Source of the DNA: Lysobacterales bacterium
GTDB taxonomy: Bacteria > Pseudomonadota > Gammaproteobacteria > Xanthomonadales > SZUA-5
Assembly (NCBI GenBank): GCA_022841325.1
Contig: JALHRS010000058.1
Span: 1-33,128 of the forward strand
Direction: 5' to 3'
DNA: 33,128 nt
The translations under genes were made by a program, and so were the position numbers. Below are positions 24,542 through 30,567 of this stretch, one piece after another. Every line of letters begins with the position of its first letter. Position 1 is the stretch's first letter. The notes under the pieces were generated by a model. The model had not been told where the DNA came from. It saw only the letters and a list, made by a program, of their open reading frames with translations, and did no database searches.

Positions 24542-24568
24542 TCAGCTTCCAGGGTCTTGAACACTCAC

Positions 24569-25933
24569 ATGACTAGTTCCACCGCCAGTACGCCACTGTG
24601 GGCCAAGGGATTGCCGCTCGACGCGGCCGTCCACCGCTTTACCGTGGGCGAGGATCCGCAGCTCGATCTGGCCCTGTTGCCCTTCGACGTGCAGGGCTCG
24701 GCGGCGCATGCGCGGATGCTGGGCGAGGCCGGTCTGCTGTCCGCTGAGGATGCGTCGGCGCTGGTAGGGGCGCTTGCCGAACTCAAGCCCGTGACCGAGC
24801 GCCGCGAGCTGCTCATCTCGGCCGACCAGGAAGACGGTCACACTGCGCTCGAACATGCCCTGATCGAGCGTGTCGGTGAGGCCGGCAAGCGCATCCATCT
24901 GGGGCGCTCGCGCAATGATCAGGTGCTGCTGGCCTTGCGCTTGCTGCTGCGCGCACGCCTGCATGGGCTGGTCGGGCAGGTGCAGGCGCTGGCGGCGGTA
25001 CTGCTGGATTTCGCCCGCGCCCACGAGACAGTGGCGCTGCCCGGATACACCCATCTGCGCCGTGCCATGCCCTCCAGCGTAGGCCAGTGGGCGGCTGGCT
25101 ATGTCGAAGGGCTGATCGAGGAAATGCAGGCGGCCGATGGTCTCTGGCAACGGCTGGATCGCTGCCCGCTGGGCGCGGCTGCGGGTTTTGGCGTACCCCT
25201 GCCTTTGCGCCGTGAACGGGTGGCCGAGCTGCTCGGATTTTCCCGCGTGCAGCGCTCGCCGGTGGATGTCATGAATTCGCGTGGCCGCCACGAGCAGGCG
25301 CTGCTCGACTGGCTGGTCTCGGTGGCCGGCACGCTGGAGAAACTGTGCTGGGATCTGCTGCTCTATTCGACCGAGGAATTCGGTTTCGTGCGTCTGCCCG
25401 ATGCCTTCACCACCGGCTCTTCGATCATGCCGCAGAAGCGCAATCCGGACGTGCTGGAACTGGCGCGCGGGCGTTGTCGCGAATTGCGTGGGATCGCCGA
25501 ATGGCATCGTCAGATCGTCACCGGGGTACCCGGCAGCTACCACCGCGACTTCCAGTTGCACAAGCGACCGCTGCTGGCGGGTCTGGATGCGGCGGCAGCC
25601 ACGCTGGATGTGCTCACCCGATTGATCCCCGTGCTGAAGGTCGACGCCGAGCGCAGTGGCGCCGCAATGAGCGACGAGCTCTATGCCGCACATCAGGCCT
25701 ATGTACTGGTGGCCGGCGGTCAGACCTTCCGCGATGCCTACAAGCAGATCGGCACAGCGGTCATGGCCGGCGAGTTCTTGCCCGACAAGGCCGCCCTCAG
25801 CGCCACCCACACCGGTGGGCTGGGTGATCTTAAACTGGATCTCGCCGCGCAGGAACTGGCCGACTGCGCCCATTGGCTGGAGGCGCGCCAGCAGCTGCTG
25901 GATGCCGTCGATGCGCGGGTGTTCGCGCCGTGA
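24569..25933 (+). CDS. argH: Argininosuccinate lyase
   Basis: Cleaves argininosuccinate to arginine and fumarate, the last step of the pathway. The 454 aa belong to the fumarase/aspartase superfamily. EDGHTALEHALIERVGEAGKRIHLGRSRNDQ (first conserved region), LPGYTHLRRAMPSSVGQW (with catalytic His), the superfamily signature GSSIMPQKRNPD (283-294, flexible loop with the catalytic Ser) and GSYHRDFQLHK are all present. The start is ATG 24569 (MTSSTASTPLWAKG, where LW is the usual family N-terminus). A GTG at 24533 lies inside the repeat element and is unlikely. No good Shine-Dalgarno sequence is visible. The gene is followed by a 421-nt non-coding stretch. Confidence 0.94.
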   Translation: MTSSTASTPLWAKGLPLDAAVHRFTVGEDPQLDLALLPFDVQGSAAHARMLGEAGLLSAEDASALVGALAELKPVTERRELLISADQEDGHTALEHALIERVGEAGKRIHLGRSRNDQVLLALRLLLRARLHGLVGQVQALAAVLLDFARAHETVALPGYTHLRRAMPSSVGQWAAGYVEGLIEEMQAADGLWQRLDRCPLGAAAGFGVPLPLRRERVAELLGFSRVQRSPVDVMNSRGRHEQALLDWLVSVAGTLEKLCWDLLLYSTEEFGFVRLPDAFTTGSSIMPQKRNPDVLELARGRCRELRGIAEWHRQIVTGVPGSYHRDFQLHKRPLLAGLDAAAATLDVLTRLIPVLKVDAERSGAAMSDELYAAHQAYVLVAGGQTFRDAYKQIGTAVMAGEFLPDKAALSATHTGGLGDLKLDLAAQELADCAHWLEARQQLLDAVDARVFAP

Positions 25934-25949
25934 GCCACGCTGGCCGCGT

Positions 25950-26190
25950 TTCCTCAATTGGCGTCATTGCGCGGGCGGTTGCCGTGGAGGGCGCCGCGCT
26001 GCGGCGCCGCTTTGCCTGGCCTCAAGATCAAGAGCGGCCGCGCAGGCGCGCGTCCCTCCTCGAAGCCGCTTCGATTGGCCGACCGGGTCTTCGATGCATT
26101 CGGCGAGGTACGGCAGGCCCGTGTCACGTAGGTCGCTACGCGCCCAACGTGACCTACGTTTGCGGTAATTCCTCAATTGGCGTCATTGCG
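25950..26190. repeat. 22-bp direct repeat and GC hairpin in the argH-argG gap
   Basis: A 22-bp sequence beginning TTCCTCAATTGGCG occurs at 25950-25971 and again at 26169-26190. Its 3' part is the end of the inverted-repeat element that follows the second copy, so the first copy looks like a remnant of the same kind of insertion. In between, GGCGCCGC-GCT-GCGGCGCC (25990-26008) can form an 8-bp stem about 57 nt after the argH stop, without a U-tract. Confidence 0.65.
26123..26157. repeat. ~35-bp palindromic element, copy 3
   Basis: Same element as in the argB-argH gap, in the orientation starting GTCACGTAGGTCGC and ending AACGTGACCTAC. Confidence 0.85.
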
Positions 26191-26280
26191 AGGCCCGCAC
26201 AGCGGGCCGCCGCAATCCAGAACGGCGCCAGCCGCAAGAACGCTGGATTGCTTCGTCGCTTCGCTCCTCGCAATGACGCC
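26179..26280. repeat. MITE-like inverted-repeat element, copy 1 (upstream of argG)
   Basis: A 102-bp unit bounded by perfect 15-bp terminal inverted repeats, GGCGTCATTGCGAGG and CCTCGCAATGACGCC. A second inner inverted pair, CAATCCAG and CTGGATTG, makes the whole unit a long two-stem hairpin. A GTCATTGCGAGG...CAATCCAG repeat is, from memory, widespread in proteobacterial intergenic DNA. It has no coding capacity, so mobilisation in trans would be needed. Confidence 0.8.
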
Positions 26281-26309
26281 GGGTTCTGCCAGACGCCGTC
26301 GCTTCAAGC

Positions 26310-26345
26310 TCCTCCTATTTCCCTTTCCCCTTTTCCATTTTCCTA
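26310..26345 (+). repeat. Polypyrimidine tract in the argG leader
   Basis: Near-continuous C/T tract with TTTCC and TTTTCC blocks ending 10 nt before the argG start. It replaces any recognisable ribosome binding site. Similar tracts precede the DUF1611-type gene, and a matching purine tract forms the end of argG. Confidence 0.7.
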
Positions 26346-26354
26346 AGCCAACCC

Positions 26355-27584
26355 ATGTCCAATCCCCTCTGCGTACTCGCGTTTTCCGGTGGCCTCGATA
26401 CCTCATTCTGCGTGCTGCATTTGCGCGAGCGTGGCTTCGATGTGGCCACGGTGTCGGTCAACACCGGCGGACTTGATGCGGCGGAACTGAGCCGTATCGA
26501 GGCCTCTGCCCGGCGCCTCGGTGTGACTCGGCACCTGACCATCGATGCCCGCCAGGAACTGTGGGATGACTATCTGCGCTATCTGCTGTTCGGCAATGTG
26601 CTGCGCGGTCAGCTCTATCCCTTGTCGGTCTCCGCCGAGCGCGTCTGTCAGGCCAAGCGCGTCGCCCAGGCCGCCAATGAACTCGGGGCCAGCGCCATTG
26701 CTCATGGCTCTACCGGTGCCGGCAATGATCAGGTCCGTTTCGACGTGGCTTTCCGGGCGTTGTGCCCGGACAAGGAGCTGATCACGCCGATTCGCGAACT
26801 GGCCCTGTCGCGCGAGGACGAGACCCGCTGGCTGGCCGAGCGCGGCGTCGAGATTCCGGCCAAGACCACGCTGTACTCGGTCAACGAGGGCATGTGGGGC
26901 ACCTCGGTCGGCGGCAAGGAAACCCACGATTCCTGGCAGCATCTGCCCGAATCGGCTTATCCCGGCGGCGCCATTGCCGGCGATCTGGCCCCACAGACCA
27001 TCGAGTTGGGATTCGAGCGCGGCGAGCCGGTGACGCTGAACGGCGAGCGTCTGGGTGCGGTCGCCATCGTCGAGGCGCTGAACGCCCTGGGTGAGAAATA
27101 CGGCATCGGCCGCGGCATCCACCTCGGCGATACCATCCTCGGCATCAAGGGCCGGGTCGGCTTCTCGGCGCCGGCGGCGCATCTGTTGATCCAGGCCCAT
27201 CGCGAGCTTGAGAAACTGGTGCTCAGCGGCAAGCAGCTGTTCTGGAAGGAGTCACTGGGCAATCTCTACGGCAGTCTGCTGCACGAGGGCCATTATTTCG
27301 ATCCACTGGGGCGCGATCTGGAAGCCTTCCTGGCGTCCTCGCAGACGTCGGTCAGCGGCGATGTACGCCTGACGCTCTACCCGCGCGTGGCCCAGGTCGA
27401 AGGCGTACGCTCCAGCCACAGCCTGATGCAATCCAGGGTGGCCAGTTACGGTGAAGGCGCCAAGGCCTGGACCGGCGAAGAAGCCCGCGGTTATTGCAAG
27501 CTGTTTGGAGTGGCTCAGCAGGTGGCGTTGGCGGCTCGCGCTGAAATGCAGGAAAAAGGAAAAGGGGAAAAGGAAAATGGGTAG
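26355..27584 (+). CDS. argG: Argininosuccinate synthase
   Basis: Ligates citrulline and aspartate with ATP to argininosuccinate. The 409 aa begin with the PP-loop AFSGGLDTS (residues 9-17). Further motifs are VSVNTGGLD, AHGSTGAGNDQVRFD, TPIRELALSREDE, YSVNEGMWGTSVGGKETHDSW and GRGIHLGDTILGIKGR. The HGSTGAGNDQ and WGTSVGGKE variants remind me more of Bacteroidota-type ArgG than of the HGCTGxGNDQ form of most proteobacteria. The last dozen residues (MQEKGKGEKENG) come from a low-complexity purine tract, suggesting repeat sequence has been recruited as the C-terminus. Inverted-repeat elements lie on both sides of the gene. Confidence 0.94.
   Translation: MSNPLCVLAFSGGLDTSFCVLHLRERGFDVATVSVNTGGLDAAELSRIEASARRLGVTRHLTIDARQELWDDYLRYLLFGNVLRGQLYPLSVSAERVCQAKRVAQAANELGASAIAHGSTGAGNDQVRFDVAFRALCPDKELITPIRELALSREDETRWLAERGVEIPAKTTLYSVNEGMWGTSVGGKETHDSWQHLPESAYPGGAIAGDLAPQTIELGFERGEPVTLNGERLGAVAIVEALNALGEKYGIGRGIHLGDTILGIKGRVGFSAPAAHLLIQAHRELEKLVLSGKQLFWKESLGNLYGSLLHEGHYFDPLGRDLEAFLASSQTSVSGDVRLTLYPRVAQVEGVRSSHSLMQSRVASYGEGAKAWTGEEARGYCKLFGVAQQVALAARAEMQEKGKGEKENG
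27550..27577 (+). repeat. Purine tract encoding the ArgG C-terminal tail
   Basis: 28 consecutive purines (AGGAAAAAGG, then AAAAGGGG and AAAAGGAAAA blocks) at the 3' end of argG. Its last 20 nt (27558-27577) are the exact reverse complement of 27945-27964 in the leader of the next gene. Confidence 0.8.
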
Positions 27585-27613
27585 AGCCATTCTGGCACCC
27601 CGGACCTTCGAGA

Positions 27614-27713
27614 GCGTCATTGCGAGGTCCGCGCAGCGGGCCGCGGCAATCCAGCACTCGGGCGCAGATCAAGGCTCTGGATTGCTTCGTCGCTGCGCTC
27701 CTCGCAATGACGC
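27614..27713. repeat. MITE-like inverted-repeat element, copy 2 (downstream of argG)
   Basis: 100-bp unit with 14-bp terminal inverted repeats, GCGTCATTGCGAGG and CCTCGCAATGACGC, plus the internal CAATCCAG/CTGGATTG pair. It is closely related to 26179-26280; the loop regions differ. Confidence 0.8.
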
Positions 27714-27738
27714 ATCTGTGGGCACGCGGCAGTCCCGA

Positions 27739-27964
27739 CGATGTCACGTAGGTCGCTGCGCGCCCAACCTGACCTACGACATGCGCCGCCCCAGCCTCGC
27801 CGCGCGCCGCTCTTCCTTTTTCCTTTTTCCCTTTTCCTTTTTCCTCCCGAAGACCTTGCGATGTCACGTAGGTCGCTGCGCGCCCAACCTGACCTACGAC
27901 ACCCGCCGCCCCAGCCTCGCCGCGCGCCGCTCTTCCCTTTTCCTTTTTCCTTTTCCCCTTTTCC
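27739..27964. repeat. 120-bp tandem duplication with palindromic elements and pyrimidine tracts
   Basis: Positions 27739-27848 and 27859-27964 are near-identical with a period of exactly 120 bp. Each copy has the ~35-bp palindromic element (27743-27777 and 27863-27897, both with the AACCTGACCTAC variant end), a GC-rich CCCCAGCCTCGCCGCGCG block, and a pyrimidine tract (27810-27848 and 27930-27964). The tracts have diverged most. With copy 2 of the MITE-like element this fills the 393-nt argG to DUF1611 gap; no coding sequence is evident. Confidence 0.85.
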
Positions 27965-27977
27965 AGGATTCATCCCC

Positions 27978-29024
27978 ATGCGCCTGACCGTCGACAAAAT
28001 CGCCAGCGTCACCCGGAATCTCAATCTGCAGCGCACCTTGACGCTGGGCGAGGACATTCTGGTGGAGGAGGGGTCGGCCATCGCCGTGCGTGTGCATGGC
28101 GAAAAGCGCACCTACAACCAGCTGGAAGACACCCATGGTCGCTGGATGACGCTGCACGATGGCGATCTGGTGGTCGGCGCGCTGGGCAGGCGCAACGCGC
28201 TGCATGGTTATGAAGGGGTGATGCCCAAGGCGGTCAAGGTGGGCGACACACTGAACATGCTCAACATCGGCGGCGTCATCGGCGAATGCGTGTCCTACAA
28301 CCCCGAGGTGGGCAAGCCCTTCCAGCTGGAAGTGCTGGGTCAGGTGCTGATCTTTCCCGAATTCCAGTCGCGTCAGGGCATACCGGCACACATCCGCCAC
28401 AACGCGCTGCAGGGCGTGCCGGCCGCACCCAGGGTGCCGATCATCTTCATCCTCGGTACCTGCATGAACTCCGGCAAGACCCTGGCCGGATCGGCGATGG
28501 TGCGTGCTCTGCACCAGGCCGGCTACAAGGTGGGTGGCGCCAAGCTGACCGGCATTTCGCTGATGCGCGATACGCTGCATCTGTACGACCACGGTGCCGA
28601 CGTGATTGCTGATTTCACCGATGCTGGCGTGGTCTGCTCCAGTCCGGAGAACGCCGGTGAGACCGCACACAAGGTGCTGAGCGAAATCGCGGCCAAAGGC
28701 GTGGATGTCATCGTCGCGGAAACCGGCGACGGCGTCATGGGCGAATACGGCGTGCAGGCGATCCTGGCCGACGAAGCGCTGCGCGCCCAATGCGCTTGTT
28801 TCGTGTTCTGCGCCAACGATCCGGTCGGCGTAGCCGGCGGTGTCGAATATCTGCGCGAGAGCTTTGGCATCGATGTCGATGTGGTCGCCGGCCCCGCCAC
28901 CGACAATGCCGTCGGCACCCGCTTCGTCGAGCGTCTGGGCATTCCCGCCCGCAACGCCCGAGTCGATCCCAAATCGCTGGGCGAACTGGCGCTGGATCTG
29001 GTGCAGAAGTTCAAGGCGCGATGA
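27978..29024 (+). CDS. P-loop NTPase-like protein of DUF1611 type in the arg cluster
   Basis: Protein of 348 aa with an N-terminal domain of about 150 residues (VTRNLNLQRTLTLGEDILVEEG, GVMPKAVKVGDTLNMLNIGGVIGECVSYNPEVG), then a P-loop GTCMNSGKT at 160-168. After it come GAKLTGISLMRDTLHLYDHGADVIADFTDAG and VDVIVAETGDGVMGEYGVQAIL, reminiscent of the dethiobiotin-synthetase/MobB NTPase fold and of DUF1611 proteins. Some DUF1611 members (DgcN) have been described, as I recall, as N-acetyltransferases in D-glutamate metabolism. It starts at ATG 27978 with AGGA 11 nt upstream. It sits between argG and argC, so a role in acetylglutamate supply or another missing arginine step is plausible but unproven. 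Family assignment is moderate. Confidence 0.7.
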   Translation: MRLTVDKIASVTRNLNLQRTLTLGEDILVEEGSAIAVRVHGEKRTYNQLEDTHGRWMTLHDGDLVVGALGRRNALHGYEGVMPKAVKVGDTLNMLNIGGVIGECVSYNPEVGKPFQLEVLGQVLIFPEFQSRQGIPAHIRHNALQGVPAAPRVPIIFILGTCMNSGKTLAGSAMVRALHQAGYKVGGAKLTGISLMRDTLHLYDHGADVIADFTDAGVVCSSPENAGETAHKVLSEIAAKGVDVIVAETGDGVMGEYGVQAILADEALRAQCACFVFCANDPVGVAGGVEYLRESFGIDVDVVAGPATDNAVGTRFVERLGIPARNARVDPKSLGELALDLVQKFKAR

Positions 29025-29100
29025 CTCGGGGCACGGGACTCGGGACTCGGGACACGGGACACGGGACACGGGGCACGGGGCACGGGGCACGGGGCACGGG
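29025..29100 (+). repeat. Heptamer minisatellite (CACGGGG-type, ~10.9 copies)
   Basis: Tandem 7-bp units CTCGGGG, CACGGGA, CTCGGGA, CTCGGGA, CACGGGA (x2), CACGGGG (x4) and a partial CACGGG, starting directly after the TGA of the DUF1611-type gene. G-runs every 3-4 nt make it able to form G-quadruplexes on the mRNA strand. Its unit is the complement of the GTGCCCC repeat upstream of argB. Copy number is likely to vary. Confidence 0.9.
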
Positions 29101-29157
29101 ATTTCGTTCCTTCCCCCCGCGGGCAGGGAGAGCAGGTTGAGTCAGTGCAATCAAGAA

Positions 29158-29235
29158 GTAGGTCACGTTGGCCCGGAGGGCCTACGTGACGGCAGGTTGA
29201 ATCACGTAGGCCGCTTCGCGAACAACGTGACCTAC
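29158..29235. repeat. Inverted pair of ~35-bp palindromic elements (copies 6 and 7)
   Basis: 29158-29190 starts GTAGGTCACGTTGG and ends CCTACGTGAC; 29201-29235 has the opposite orientation and ends AACGTGACCTAC. The central parts differ (GGCCCGGAGGGCC and GGCCGCTTCGCG), each itself palindromic. With the heptamer array they occupy most of the 326-nt gap before argC; nothing else is recognisable there. Confidence 0.85.
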
Positions 29236-29350
29236 ACGCAGGATCGAGGATGTGCGCCATGTCTGGTCAGATTGGCGCAGCTGCGCGGCGTTGGGTTGAC
29301 AAGACGTAGGACCTGAGCCACCGACCCATCAATCGGAAGACGAGGCCCCC

Positions 29351-30403
29351 ATGGATGTCGTGATTCTCGGTGCATCAGGCTATGGCGGTGGCGAGTTGCT
29401 GCGGCTGCTGGCCAGTCACCCGCGCCTGCGCAGCGTGAGCTGCATCTCGCGCCAGCACGTCGGCAAGTCCATCGGCGCCGTGCATCCCAATCTGCGCGGC
29501 ATCGTGACCGGCGAATTTGTCGCCGCACCGGACTGGGCAGCACTGGCGCAAAGCGACTGCCCGGTGCTGTTCGCGGCCATGCCGCACGGCGAGTTTGCAC
29601 GGCAACTGCTGCAGCTGGAACAGCAGTGGCTTGAGCACGGTCTGGAGCGGAAGCTCACCGTGATCGATCTGTCTGGTGATTTCCGCCTTGCCGATGCGCC
29701 TAGTTTCAGCCGCAGCTACGGCGGCGAGCATCCGTGCCCGGAGCGCCTGGCCGACTTCGTCTATGGACTCAGCGAATGGCGCCGTGTTGAGCTCGCTGGC
29801 GCCCGCCGTATCGCCAATCCCGGCTGTTTCGCCACGGCGATCCAGCTCGGATTGCTACCCCTGGCCGACCTCGGCGCGCAGGCTCCGGCCTGGGTGGCGG
29901 TGTCCGCCATCACCGGTTCATCGGGCTCTGGCGCGAGTCCCAGCGAGACCACTCACCATCCCACCCGAGCCAACGACTTCCGCGCCTACAAAATGCTGGC
30001 CCACCAGCACGAAGGTGAGATACGGCGCACGCTGGCAGAGCAGGGCACGGCTCTGGACTTTGCTTTTGTGCCGCATTCGGCACCGCTGGTGCGCGGCATC
30101 TTCGCCACGCTGACTTTTCAGGCGCCTGACCTTTCCGGCGCCGAGCTGCGGGCGGCCTTCGAACAGCGCTATCAAGACCGCCGCTTCATCCGCCTGCTCG
30201 AAGGCACGCCACGCATCGCGGCAGTCGCCGGCAGCAACTTCGCCGACATCGCCGTGAGCGTCTCGGGCGGCAATGCCTGTGTGCTGGTGGCCATCGACAA
30301 TCTGGTTAAAGGGATGGCCGGACAGGCCATCCAGAATCTTAATCTTGCGCATTGCTGGCACGAGGACGCAGGGCTGCTGCAGGTGCCGGCTTATCCCGCC
30401 TGA
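29351..30403 (+). CDS. argC: N-acetyl-gamma-glutamyl-phosphate reductase
   Basis: NADPH-dependent reduction of acetylglutamyl phosphate to N-acetylglutamate semialdehyde, between ArgB and ArgD. The 350 aa start with the Rossmann motif ILGASGYGGGELLRLL. The catalytic cysteine is in RIANPGCFATAIQLGLLPL (Cys about 158), followed by SAITGSSGSGASPSETTHHPTRANDFRAYKMLAHQHEGEI and FVPHSAPLVRGIFAT. The C-terminal NLVKGMAGQAIQNLNL is the standard ArgC ending. ATG 29351 is preceded by GACGAGG at good spacing. It closes the cluster; the next gene begins 164 nt later and is unrelated. Confidence 0.95.
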   Translation: MDVVILGASGYGGGELLRLLASHPRLRSVSCISRQHVGKSIGAVHPNLRGIVTGEFVAAPDWAALAQSDCPVLFAAMPHGEFARQLLQLEQQWLEHGLERKLTVIDLSGDFRLADAPSFSRSYGGEHPCPERLADFVYGLSEWRRVELAGARRIANPGCFATAIQLGLLPLADLGAQAPAWVAVSAITGSSGSGASPSETTHHPTRANDFRAYKMLAHQHEGEIRRTLAEQGTALDFAFVPHSAPLVRGIFATLTFQAPDLSGAELRAAFEQRYQDRRFIRLLEGTPRIAAVAGSNFADIAVSVSGGNACVLVAIDNLVKGMAGQAIQNLNLAHCWHEDAGLLQVPAYPA

Positions 30404-30567
30404 TTCGGATTTCGACGGAGCGTTTCGGCGCCCCTGTGGCCCTTCACGCCTGTATCGAATTCAAAATTCAGCCCTGAGGATGGTGTCTTTCCGACTTGTG
30501 ACGGGCGCTCCACGCGGTTTGGACGTATGCTTGACGTTCCAGTGACGTTCAGTTTTGGAGAGGGTGA

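Noticed and set aside
24542..25957. Long minus-strand open frame opposite argH
   Set aside because: argH is unambiguous on the plus strand; the antisense frame is a high-GC artefact rich in Gln, His and Arg.
25990..26008. Intrinsic terminator after argH
   Set aside because: The stem is strong, but only GCTTTGCC follows, not a U-tract, so termination is not supported.
26179..27713. Composite insertion sequence carrying argG
   Set aside because: No transposase gene is present; the flanking elements are non-coding, so only a MITE-like description is supported.
29025..29100. CRISPR array
   Set aside because: The repeats are contiguous heptamers without spacers; no cas genes are present.
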